A stretch of DNA of 64,000 bases, taken from positions 1 to 64,000 of the forward strand of contig JANBRJ010000054.1 in NCBI GenBank assembly GCA_027577595.1. The letters run 5' to 3'. Source of the DNA: Coemansia sp. RSA 487. Lineage: Eukaryota; Kickxellomycota; Kickxellomycetes; Kickxellales; Kickxellaceae. Each line of letters starts with the position of its first letter. The first letter of the stretch is position 1. Below the pieces are notes generated by a model, which saw only the letters and a program-made list of their open reading frames with translations, was not told the DNA's origin and ran no database searches. Below are positions 10,901-21,916 of the stretch, piece after piece. The translations under genes and the position numbers were made by a program.

Positions 10901-12078
10901 CGCTGACAACGCATGGAATCAACAATGTTCTTGCCAACGAAAACTTTGACACCCAATGCCATGACCACCGGGTAGTTAGCACGCTTTTAGATGGTCTAGA
11001 AATGATGGACGGCCTGCTCTCTGCAGCGAACTTTCGAAACATGGACATGATCTTCGAAGTGGTGTTTGATATGCAAGCTACCCTGGTGAGACTCTTGTCT
11101 GTGTATTCCAGCGGAGACGAGGTTCCTCGGAAAATACTTCAGGTCTTGGAGTCTTCTGTGCGCTATCTCGATATCTCCTCGCTTGCGGATAACGATTATA
11201 TGCTACTATTTTCCCACAACGTTAGGGAAATCTTGCAGCAGTACCATGTGCTGAAGCAGAAAAACGGTGTCCCATTGCACTCAAATACCAGCGTAGATTC
11301 ACTGAGCGAGACAACTACGCTGATTTCAGCAATTTCGTATCTGATTCGCAACGAAATGGGATTTGCAGCCAACGAAGCGTCCCAATCGACAAACAAGGAG
11401 GTGTCAGATAGTTACGGGGAAGCAGAGGTGTTTGGTATATACTGCATCCATACCACAATACCGCAGGAGCAGCTCCAAGCGCCCAATGTTCTACGCGGAT
11501 ACATGCAGCTTCTCTCTGAGATGATACAATACAGAACACCTTCACTTCTGCGATGGCTGCCACTTGCTGCATGGCATAGCGTTGTTGCTATGCTTGTCAA
11601 GGGTGCAGATAATGAGATATACGACGTCTGTCGGCGCACTTACGAGGCGATCAGCAAGCTAGGTGCGTATCTAAAGGTCGTTGGGCTTGGAGATGCCCCA
11701 GAAGAGCTCCGACAGGTACTTTCAGATGGTATCAGGCAGATACTGAGTAAGCTTCTTGAGGCCTTGCTGTACTCTCCCTTTGATGCCGAATTAGTTGAGC
11801 CTGCTGGGGCAGCACTAGTCACTTTAGGGCTTTTAGACCCTGGGCACTTGCAGGTATGCTTTAGAGACTTGCTTTCGAGTGCCCATCCAAGCGCTGCTTT
11901 TGCCGAAAGGCTCTCAGCAGCACTGGCAAAGTTTAATGCCGAGCTGGAAAACAGCGAATCTGTCAGATGCTTGCTTGCTTCAACAGATCCTATTCCAGAT
12001 TCCATTGATGGCATGGCGCTACGCCAGCCGCTGTTTGAGTTCCTGGTCAACGCCCGCGCTATTCTCCGAATCAAATAA
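7973..12078 (+). CDS. XPO4: Exportin-4 (importin-beta family nuclear transport receptor)
   Basis: Exons are 7973-8026, 8153-8240 and 8420-12078, giving 1266 residues (human XPO4 is 1151). Exon 2 encodes EQQLTSFGKRSDAIDAGKYVL. The third exon must begin at 8420 after TAG. That choice keeps the frame and gives NSQVPTTMFFALRGIKDAVV, which matches human XPO4 (TSKVDYVLFQAATAIMEAVV) without a gap. Further matches are LHVPWEFHYACKVSFE and ALHIAEKVLGWTF. The rest is an all-helical HEAT-repeat solenoid. Exportin-4 carries eIF5A and Smad3 out of the nucleus with RanGTP and imports some Sox factors. Bakers' yeast has no XPO4. A tempting CAG acceptor at 8428-8430 would break the frame. Intron 2 holds a run of nine or more G. 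Confidence 0.9.
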
Positions 12079-12962
12079 GAAGCTGTATTTTGTTTGATTG
12101 AACCTTTATGGCGGGTGGCATGTCTAGAAGCAACATCTAAATCGCTATTTCCATACAATTTTCTTGTGGGTGCTGTTTAGGCGTATGATGTCATACGCAT
12201 GCGGACCGTGCTATACATGCTACTAGATATGATATACCTAGTGCTAGTACTTTTTTAGTTTCCATATATTCTAATGGCCTAGAGTGGGTGTGTTTGTCGT
12301 TGTCATCGGTAATACGATCGTTACTATCTGTTAATTGACTGAAAATGCAATCAAATAAGGATTAAAATCTAGACAACCTTTATTCCAAAACATTAGTGCT
12401 TGTGTAATTTCACATACAACACCAGGGTTTAGAACGAAAAAAGATCGACATAGTTTACTCGTGAATTTATTGACGGCCATATGCTCCGATAATATTTGAT
12501 CAGTATAATGCTGCCTTCCCCGCATACAATATTGGTATGCTGCTAATTGTGCTGATTGGGTGAAAACCATATATTTAAAAATCCTTAGCTGCATAGTAGC
12601 CTATAGTGTTTTTCTTCTTCCTCGATGCCATGCACACCTAGTTGCTGAATATAGAGGTGTTTATTGTGCTTATTGTTTGAATCTTGCTATATAGCACAAG
12701 GAGGTTTGCACACAATGTAAGCAACAAGGTCAATTTCTCGGCGACACTACGCATATTATATTGAGTGGGGAGGGGAATTCGTATCGAAAAATAAAAACTA
12801 TTGCAAGACCAAACAACTTTGCAAATGATAGATATACAAGCTGCTTGTTCTTGCCGCTGATAGCCCTTGTTTCTTGCTCGTGACTCTTTTATTTTTCTTT
12901 CTTGAATTTATATATTTAAGAGCGGCCATATCTCTTTCTCTTATCTTCCTATAGCCGATGCA
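12079..12962. other. Intergenic with an unexplained coding-like fragment and HSF promoter
   Basis: About 880 bases lie between exportin-4 and the HSF gene. The minus strand is open from 12594 to 12331 and reads like real protein (for example RQHYTDQILSEHMAVNKF and FWNKGCLDFNPYLIAF), but I do not recognise it. A TATATATTTAA at 12909-12919 lies about 45 bases before the HSF gene start. Confidence 0.4.
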
Positions 12963-14088
12963 ATGAATAACAACATCGATCAGCCCCTTGACGGTGTTAT
13001 ACAAACGGCTACCGAAGACAGCTTTGACATCTTTGCAATGTCGACAGGGGTTCCGGATTTCGTCAAGAAACTGTTTAGGTAATGATGTCAAGGAAACTCT
13101 GCTTTACTGTTGTGCTTCACAGAGGCAATTATAGTAGACTAACTGTCATAGCTTACATTGTGAAATACGTTGCGACTGTAGGATGCTCGAAGACGAAGCA
13201 CATCGTGAAATAGTATGCTGGGGCTATGAGGGCGACAGTTTTGTTGTAATGGATCCAAATGAATTTTCAAAGCACGTACTGCCACAGCATTTCAAGCACA
13301 ACAACTTTGCAAGCTTCGTTCGCCAGCTAAACAAGTACGATTTTCACAAGGTTAAAGTGACTGATGACAACAAAAGGTATGGCGACGAAGCCTGGGAGTT
13401 TAAGCATCCTAGATTCCAGCACAATCGCCCCGATCTGCTTGAAAAGATCAAGCGAAAGATCCCCCCAAAATCAAAATCGTTTGGCGGCATGAATGGCAGA
13501 CATGGAGACGGGGAGTTTCGCGCGGTCGCTGAGGACTTGCAAAGCCAGATACATCTTTTAACACATGCTCATGCCGAGGTAACCATGTACATGCACCAGA
13601 TTGGCAAGCAGCAGCAAGTAATGATTGATGAACTGAACGGGCTTAAAAAGAACATGCAGACGCAGGACCAGTTGATGGAGGAGTTTGTCAGATATTTAGT
13701 CAACCAAGACGCGGCAAACTGCGGCAGCCGGAATGGAGGTGAGCTGGGATCAACAATATCCGCCGCCGCCGCCGCTGCTGCCGCTGCTGCCGCCGCATCG
13801 AGTCTAGGAAACATCAACGGATTAAGTACTATAACCGGCATTGGAACGGATATTCCAGGCGTTGGAGGCATTGGGTCTACAGCAGATGTAACGTCAATCG
13901 TTGGTCACGGAACAGCTGGCAATGGTCATGGTTTGTCGGATGACTGTGCAGCAGAAGAAACAAATGGCAAAGACAGCAGTGCTTGTCTAGACGTCCAGAA
14001 TCCCCAGGAGCCTCCACATCTTCAGGTCCACGAGCAGCTTCAACAACAACCACAACACACGCAGCAGCTCTGTGAGTTGCCGCACTAG
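12963..14088 (+). CDS. Skn7/Prr1-type HSF-domain transcription factor, no receiver domain
   Basis: Exons are 12963-13078 and 13182-14088 (intron 103 nt, codon split AG|G), giving 340 residues. The HSF-type winged-helix DNA-binding domain spans about residues 26-125: [54 protein letters not shown] and WEFKHPRF. The WEFKHP ending and the [12 protein letters not shown]-like segment after it resemble Skn7/Prr1 more than Hsf1. A heptad-bearing stretch (about 147-210) should form a coiled coil for oligomerisation. The tail has a run of about 12 Ala, Gly-rich sequence and a Gln/His-rich end. Skn7 proteins normally carry a C-terminal response-regulator receiver; none is seen here or just downstream. 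A GTGAGT near the stop could be a donor, but no receiver-like exon follows. Confidence 0.88.
13763..13797 (+). repeat. GCC/GCT repeat coding poly-alanine
   Basis: A short run of GCC and GCT codons encodes about 12 alanines within the HSF-domain protein. Mixed codons suggest a fairly stable tract. Confidence 0.8.
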
Positions 14089-16091
14089 GGGTTTGTCTTT
14101 TCTTTCCATCTTTAGTTTTGTGATGTTTTACTACTATTTTTATTTTCTCCTTACCTATAGCAATCGCAAGCACTATTTTTTATTTACTTTGTCCATCTGT
14201 CAACAAGATATAAACATGTAGAATAGATGATGGTTGACAAAAGAATATGCAAGATAAATTATTGCAAATATAGTGAAATGTAAGAACGTGTTCAGCCTTT
14301 TTTTGTGCGGAATCTACAATCACAACAACAATAGCAGTTAAAGCGCCAAGCATAGCTTTCCTACAGAAGCAGCAAGCCAACACAATGATGATATGTCTGG
14401 CATACAATAGGTCTTGCAAACAAAGACCCAATTCGAACAAAATTTGAAGCTATAGTGTGAATGAATATAAGCAAGGAGATGTGGAGAAATGTTTTTTCCA
14501 CTTGGTTTTTGCTAGCATATGCTGCCTGTATTTAGAACTACTCACAGTCGCATGTTCTCTCTTCTGATCTTTTGCATCCATTGCGCAGACATATGTATGC
14601 GGTTCTTCTCTAAGAATACAATCAACCGTAGTTCGTGTCAACTTTATTTCTTATTTTTGCCCACCTGCATTTGAAAATTTTGGATACAATGTGCAGCGCA
14701 GTACTCCTGTTCTCAACAACAACAGAAATAAATATGGTACGTATTTCATGCGTAGGAGCTGCCAAAATGAAGTAATTCAATTACTTGCTGACCTGCAATT
14801 CTCCAGTTGGCGGATGCCTTTTTTTGACTGAAAAGTAAAGCAACATCCATTCCGCTTTTACTTTGCAAAAGAACTGCATCCCTTACCACCTTCCCTACTT
14901 TGTCTGCCATGTATCTATAAAAGCTCGTAGATATTCAGCTTTTTTTTTACTTTTGATCTTTCTTTCAAATACGCAGCTCCTTTGATTCTAATTTATTTGC
15001 CACAGCTTTATATCGTCCTCAACAACGAATTCTTACATTTCTACCAAATTCCCTCGTGTTTTCATTAGGTGATATCCATATTGCAAGGGAAGGTTCATAT
15101 TCACTATACGCCTTCTTTGCACGCACCTTCTGAATCGCATCTACGGCACATCCGAAACAAGCTGTGCAAAAGAACATTTATCTTTTTCTTTCGTACAATT
15201 ATACGCACAACAAAAGGTAGGATTCAAATCAAAGTGGACACACAAACGCAAATGTTATAAGAATAATTCTAGAAATTGGACACGGTATACATACTAGGCT
15301 TCTTCTAACGCCCTTGTCTATTATCCAACCACTAATTGTTTGCAAGAAGTGCAAACGGTTGTGCTATTATAAACAACAAAAAGCGGCGCTGTGTCGTGCT
15401 TCGTTCTCCATTTCCTCTGGCAACGCCTGTGCGTTCATTCAGCTACCCCTTCTCTTTGAACTCCATACTTTTATTTATCTAGTCCCCCTTTTCCCTGTCT
15501 CAAAAATCTAATTGTCTTGTTGGTTTTCAATCCACACTGCCCATGAAAGCCAGGTGTGAATGGACGCAAATGGTTTTTTAGAAGCTACGAAAAAATAACA
15601 CCAAGTTATCTTGCCAAGATACCTCCCTCATTGTAACCATGTATCTTTGGATTCAAGCCATTTTTGCTCCTAATGCCTGAAAAGAAAAATGGCCGCCACA
15701 TTATGCCCAAATAAGGACAGAGCGACATTCGCAGCAAAAAAGAACACAGCAAGCACTGTTCCTCGCTTAAGCTGTTAGATAAAAAGTGTTTATAATTGCC
15801 AGAGTATTTCAGCATTATTAATTGTTTGAAGCTTTTTGTTCAAATGATTCTTCATCACCAAAAAACGACAACAAACTGTTTGCAATGCTTTACCATCGCT
15901 CATCTCTAAAAAATTTGCTAACCAGGACATCTACTATAAACGATTGATACCGTCTGTTTTGAATCGCCTCGTCTATTTTTGGATCTCCATTCCTCCTTTT
16001 CACTCTCCACTATAGTTTACCTAATTCGTGTCCCTCAAAGTCCGTCTACATCCTTAGCTAATCATCTTTGCTTCCTAGAAACCAAGAGAGG
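14089..16091. other. 2 kb intergenic without a convincing gene
   Basis: Only short, non-conserved open frames occur. It is A/T-rich with pyrimidine-rich stretches (about 14860-15060 and 15940-16080) that may be 5' UTR or promoter sequence of the downstream gene. I see no RNA gene. Confidence 0.4.
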
Positions 16092-19000
16092 ATGGGCATA
16101 TCCGCCATATTCAAGCGCTCAAAGCCGACAGTGCAAGCATCCGATGCTGTGCCAAATGTAACTGACCCTAGACATGGAGCACGTCATATCAAAAGACGCA
16201 CGACTTCCTCCGAACCATCTGCCTCTGGGAAAGGAAATTCTCGCACAGATAGTACTTCCAAGCGTTTGCAGCCCGACTTGGTCGTCAATTCGCAAAAAGT
16301 GGCATCCAAGAATACCCACAGTGCTCCATCCATCGCTCGTACACCAGCGAAAAATGGCGTGCTACCGACACCTACTGACAGCGGAGATGACAGTCCATTG
16401 GCATACAGCGCTGCGGCTGGTGGTAATGTCAGCAGGAGTAGCTTTGTGATTCCCACCGTAGCAAAGCAGAGCAAGTCTGTTACCAAGCCTAACCAGGCTC
16501 CGAATGCACAAAAACCACCTCTGGACAGCACCATATTTGGCCTGCACCGTCTCACTACCCCGCCTCCCGATAGGCGCTCCCCCGAACTTAGGGAGCTAGA
16601 TCCATTCGGTAAGCATGCTACATAACACCATTTGCCAAGGGCTTTTCTTTTCCAGATCTTCGAGTTCAGCAAGGAGAGGAGGCTTTGAAAACTGCTTTAC
16701 TATCCGTGTGGCACAGCTCCTGCCAATTTACCAGCCTTTGAACAATGCACTTTCGAGCATAGTTCCTGTATCTGCATTCTGCCATTTTATTCCCTGTATA
16801 TTTTTTACCTGTTTCCACGAGCCACCTCTTTCTTGACTACAAAATGACTGCTCCTGGGCCATATGCACAGAATTAGGAACGCCTAAACAAACAACGCCAC
16901 AACTGCCTCTAGCGATTGTTCGGTATACTACATGCCTTTGAATGATGTGCTTTGCCTACAATTGAACATTTTGGCATCTTGCAACAGTGTGTGCACAAGC
17001 AGCTAAACTCTACCAACTAATCCGCATTATTCCTGGTGTCTGATTCTTTGCCTTGAAACTGTAAACAGCTGCATTAGAAGAGAGTCCACCAAGACGCCCA
17101 TTGACCAGCTTCGAGGACCCTGTTTACATTCCGCCACTTACTCTTGCCACCACGCTTGTTGACGAGTACGGCGTAGCAGGTACTCCAGTTGGTAACGACA
17201 ATCGGGCGAATTTGTCATCGCCCACTGCCTCTGCCACGCCTGCAAGGCTGTCTGCGGTCACTTGTTCAACTCCAGGCATCCAGCAGAACTCCAAATCCCA
17301 CGATTTCCTAAGCGAGTTTAACGCCACTTACAGCTACATTTTCGGATCTCCGCCATCTGAGTCCATCCTCCAGTCCCAGTCCTCTGCGGGAGGACACCAA
17401 GCAGCACAGGACCATGGCTTGCTAAGCCCCTCTAGCGTCACGCACGCCACCACAGAAGACAAGCCCAAAAGCATCTCTGTAAGCGAGGACGAAGAATACG
17501 AAACCGCGATGGGCAGCGACGAGGGCAGCTCTGAAGATGAGGATGATAGCAGCGTGGGTGATACAAGCATTGTTCACGACAAGGAGATGGAGGAAGAACG
17601 TCGCAAAGAGGAAGAGCGTAAAGCTGCAGAGCTGCGCAGCCGTCGTCGCGAGGTGATCAAGCAGCAAGTGGCATTTGAGCGCATGAAAGAGCGGCACCGC
17701 CGCCAGCATCCCAGCCAGCAGCAGTCCTCTGGCCCACACCACAGCGTTACGCGCTGGCAACGGGAATCAGCAAGGGCTGTTGGGGCCATCCCGTCCTTAC
17801 AGTTTGCCCAAGGCGTGACGAGAAACCAAAGCGTCCTTCACGCTAGCAGCTCTACAATTAATAATAGGGGTGGACACACGGCGGGGATGGCTCAGTCCCC
17901 TACCCAGCAGCCATTTGGCGGCTGCATGGCCGGCGGCCAGCGTGGCGATGTTCCCGGTGGGACTATTCCAGGAAGTTTGCTCCACGCGAGTGCCCATGCA
18001 AACTCGTCTATGCCCAACATGGCCGCCTACTCGCTGCGGTTGCTGCAGCAGCAGCAGCAACAACTTTCTCAAACCCAGCAGCTCCCCCAGGATACTGCTC
18101 CAATCCAAATGACCGCAGATAGCATCGGCTATATCTCTGGAAGTCCACAGAATGCTCATGTATTCAATGGCAGTTACCCCGCGATGCCCATGCCGCCAGG
18201 CCCTCAGCCACAGGCTTCCAATATTCCACACGAGTCGGTAGCAATTGTATCGCCGCATCCAGTCAAGCTTGCTAGTGCTCCGAGGAAAGCAAGGAACCCT
18301 TATTTAAGCGACTCTAGCAACGATGGCGATGATACAAGCAGCGAAGAAGGCTTGTCTAATGGCGATAGCGATACTACTGACGATTTATCGAGTATTGAAA
18401 GCTTAGATATCTCGAGCGATTCTGTTAAGTTGGTAGTGTCAAACAAGATCGGGCATCCTTTGAGCCTTTCTGCCAAGGAAACCACTACTATCTCGCACAA
18501 AGCAACCCCCAGCGACTCGTCCAGCGACGCATCTGCAAAGAGCCAGTCATCGTCAAAGCGTCGCGTGCGGTTTCACGAAACAGTATCTGTCGTCTTTAAC
18601 ACTAGGCGCTCGATAGCTGGGGAGGACACCGAATGCGATGTGTATGGCTCTGACAGTAATAGCAGCGATGCTTCTGTGGGATTGCGCATTAACCACAGGA
18701 AAGAGCACCAAGTTGATACTCAGAACACATTGTCAAAGCCTGTGACGCGCTCGAGTACAAGCAACAGGACTTCTTCAGACGACGCCTTTGATGGCGATGA
18801 TGCCCTAAACCATGCTAGATACCATATCCCGGCTTATATGCCAGCAGCCAGGAAGCAGGGGGGTGCCATGTGGCTAGATGGAGAGGCTACTACCGTCAAC
18901 AGTAGCAAGAGCACTAGCGCTGTATCCAGCCGCAACATTTCTCCGGATGGCACCAAGGATCGCAGCAGGCGACAGGCTCATCACTTTAAGACAGAGCCTT

Positions 19001-20136
19001 TGCGCGATCGCGAAGCTGAACGGGAGCAACGGGAGCAAAAGCGACAACAGAAATACAAAAAGGATACCAAGAATGATGCTGCTTGCCAGGAACCAAACGC
19101 TACATCATTGGAGGAGCCGGATCATGCTGCCACAGTAACAATTGCAAAGGCAGCCATGAAAACCAGCAGCACACCGTATGCTGGTGCTACAGAACCGGCA
19201 AACCCCGTCATTGACCATGTTGCCGAAGCTCGACGTGCATTGCTGGGCCACTACCATGCACCAACTTCGTCAATTTCTATTGGATCCGGCATACCTCGTA
19301 GCATTGGTACAAGACCCGCATACACCTCTAGCGTGAAGGTGCTGGGGCCACAATCATTTTCTCGTCCTAAAAAGTCGTACTCTAGGAGCGGCGGCTCTGC
19401 AACTTCCTCGGAAAAACCTGTCGAGCATGCACGATCATTTATTGGTCGGCAGACCAAAGTTCAGAGCCAGAAGAGGACATCGGAGAGCCAGGCTGAGGAT
19501 GCGAAGCTGAAGGTAGCAGATGCCCCAAAGGAAGACCCAGACAGCAGCCGGGAATTCGAGCTTGGAAATGTGCTCCAGAACTTTTCTATCGCTAGCTTTG
19601 AGGTGACAAATGACAAGAATGGCGGCATGCACATTCACTATTCAGACAAAAGCAACAAATCCGGAGCAGCAGCAACTGCACCATCTTCAAAGCACGATGA
19701 AGAAAATAGCGATGATGATAGTGATGGGGATGAACTTCCGCTTTCGGCTATTGTACGCTCCAGGTCTGAGCCTGCAAAATATTTTCCATTTCGTCATTCT
19801 GAGGACAGCCATGCCTATCGTTCATTCGTCGTAAAAGATAAACACAAGCAAGAGTATGCCCACGAGAGCCGACCCACCCACAGCGAGGGGAATAGCAATA
19901 GCAACAGTCCAAAATTATCGACATCGCTGTTCGGCAGATCAAGCACAGGCCAGTCCAGACGCGTTCTTGTCCGTAACCAAAGTGCAGTAAAAGAAAAAAC
20001 AGCATTTGCTCATATTGCAAAGCACGAAGAAATAACCCGCTCGGTGTCTATGGATGGTGGGTCACGTATTCCTCCCTCGCAGCTCCAAAGCGAAAGCAAG
20101 CGACGGTTTACTCGCTTGGGTGCATTCTTCGCTTAA
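16092..20136 (+). CDS. Large disordered Ser-rich protein with RVxF motif
   Basis: Two exons, 16092-16608 and 17069-20136, join in phase (TTC G|CT GCA) and read DPF-A-ALEESPPRRPL. They give 1194 residues. A second in-frame ATG at 16068 is possible. I do not recognise a family. The protein is mostly disordered. It has TP/SP sites, an acidic stretch followed by a charged coiled coil (EMEEERRKEEERKAAELR, about residue 350), a Gln run and many Ser/Asp clusters. KRRVRFHETVSVVF (codons 18556-18597) contains a canonical protein phosphatase 1 docking motif (RVRF), so a PP1 regulatory or scaffold role is possible. That is inference. The 460-nt intron is longer than most here and could hide a small exon. 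Confidence 0.6.
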
Positions 20137-20320
20137 TCACTCCAATAAACGATGTTCTCTAGCTGAATACTGGCTTATATTCAACATATATTCTTTTTGC
20201 AAAAGAAACACTAGGCTTCCTATCTATTTTTATAATATTCAACTATACTGAATATTTTCCACAGTGCAAAAAAATAAAATAAAAATAAAAAATCTAAAGC
20301 AGGTATTGCAAAATACGTTT

Positions 20321-21916
20321 CTAACCTTCCATAGCCTTATTTATAACCCTTGTGGATTTTAGTGAAGGTATTTTTGAATGTAGCATTTCACAAAGACGGT
20401 CATTTAGTTTTTTTGCTATCTGTATCCCATCAAACGCAATCTCGATATGGCTTAAGTGAGAGTTGATATTACTTCCATGCTCCAGTGTTTCATGTATGCT
20501 CTCGACGCTGTCGAAAAGCAAACCAAAATACACCCTATGTGCCTTAAGCACGGAAAGACTAGGCAGTTGGACAATAAGCTTGATCATATTCTCGATATCC
20601 AACGGAGCAACTATAACGAGCTTTGAAATGGTTGGCCATATAAAGCTATCGATCTCAATTGGATCTATTGAATGGCTATAAATATATACTGCAGAGCTTG
20701 TGGCAAATTTTGGAATCTCATAAATGTCGTTTGTAAACTCTATCCAGTCAGCCCTTTTGTGCACAGCATTCTTGTGCTTTTCAAACACCTGTTTTGCTTT
20801 TTGGTTAATCACGGCATTGTCCAACCATATATCGACACCTTCAAACATTGAAAGCCCAAGCCTTCTTAGTACATGGTTGGTCGGCAGCCCTAGGAGAAGC
20901 GAGCAAGTAGATGGACAAACATCAGTATACACATACTGAAGATTTGGGGCAAAAAGCGAGCCAGTAAACTTTTTTATCGGTGCAACTAAAACTTCTGAAT
21001 GGCCAACAGTATCTGTATCCTCGCTTATTCTGTAGGAAACCAGCATGTTCAGGCTTTCCAGGTTTGTCAGGTTTGTCAGCATAGGCTTGTCTTTGTCGCT
21101 AATCATATCCCATGAAAAGTTTACATCCGTAAATCCAAGCAGCCCAAGATGTTTGAGAGACTCTGGATGTATTGATATTGTGTCGCTGCTATCACTGCAA
21201 GTAAACCGAACTGTCAAATCAGACAACTTTCTGGAGAGCTTACAGTCGCTAGTTATAGAGCTTGATATCGTGGTTAGTGCCGACAAATTGGGTGCATAGA
21301 TATGTGTCAGCGTTTTGTCAAACTCAAAGTAAACCGGGCTATAGCTGTCTGTATCTATATCCAGGGTTTTCACAAGAGGTAAAAGATGCGCAATATCGGT
21401 CGCCATTATTTTTACATTTGCAAGATTAGAGTTCAAATCAATTATAGGCTGCAGCAAGCTATTTTCGTTTTGTGTAAATCTTACTTTCAAATAATGGATA
21501 TGTTGCAGGGATTGCGATTCTGACTGCAATATATCGATTATGCGATAAAGGTCGGTGCATAGGGTGGTATAGTAATTGACCCTTATTAACAGGTTTTTTG
21601 GTATGTGTCTGTGTGTGCTAGGGATGAGTGAAAGATTGGACCAAAGTTGGGTTACAAGCTTTGGCCTGGCAAGGTGATGGTTCTGGTTTAAGATGCTTGT
21701 TTCATTGTCGTATACTGGTCCTTCACTCTCAGGTTGTGTAGTACATTCGATAGTTATCTGCCTGTATACAAGAGGTAATGCGAGTAATCTCCATTTTTTA
21801 CATACAGCAAGAACAGAAAGAGCTTTTTTCCAATCCTTATTGTTTGGCAAATAAGGAGTGGTGTATATGCGCAATATGTATACGACCAACTCTGGTGGTA
21901 TATCGTTAATATGCAT
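20321..21916 (-). CDS. F-box-like, leucine-rich protein of a probable expanded family
   Basis: A single frame of 531 residues starts at ATG 21916. The N-terminus, DIPPELVVYILRIY followed by LAVCKKWRLLALPLVYRQI, fits an F-box: an LPPEL-like helix, then a C-K-W-R pair and a hydrophobic end. F-box proteins recruit substrates to SCF ubiquitin ligases through Skp1. The rest has spaced Leu/Ile-rich segments but no clear LRR consensus. Codons are A/T-rich compared with neighbours. From general knowledge, large divergent F-box families occur in Kickxellales, and this looks like one member. The substrate is unknown. Confidence 0.6.
   Translation of the reverse strand: MHINDIPPELVVYILRIYTTPYLPNNKDWKKALSVLAVCKKWRLLALPLVYRQITIECTTQPESEGPVYDNETSILNQNHHLARPKLVTQLWSNLSLIPSTHRHIPKNLLIRVNYYTTLCTDLYRIIDILQSESQSLQHIHYLKVRFTQNENSLLQPIIDLNSNLANVKIMATDIAHLLPLVKTLDIDTDSYSPVYFEFDKTLTHIYAPNLSALTTISSSITSDCKLSRKLSDLTVRFTCSDSSDTISIHPESLKHLGLLGFTDVNFSWDMISDKDKPMLTNLTNLESLNMLVSYRISEDTDTVGHSEVLVAPIKKFTGSLFAPNLQYVYTDVCPSTCSLLLGLPTNHVLRRLGLSMFEGVDIWLDNAVINQKAKQVFEKHKNAVHKRADWIEFTNDIYEIPKFATSSAVYIYSHSIDPIEIDSFIWPTISKLVIVAPLDIENMIKLIVQLPSLSVLKAHRVYFGLLFDSVESIHETLEHGSNINSHLSHIEIAFDGIQIAKKLNDRLCEMLHSKIPSLKSTRVINKAMEG

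Noticed and set aside
14089-15000. A hidden receiver-domain exon for the Skn7-type factor
   Set aside because: No frame here shows the acidic pair, phospho-acceptor Asp region or Lys of a receiver domain.
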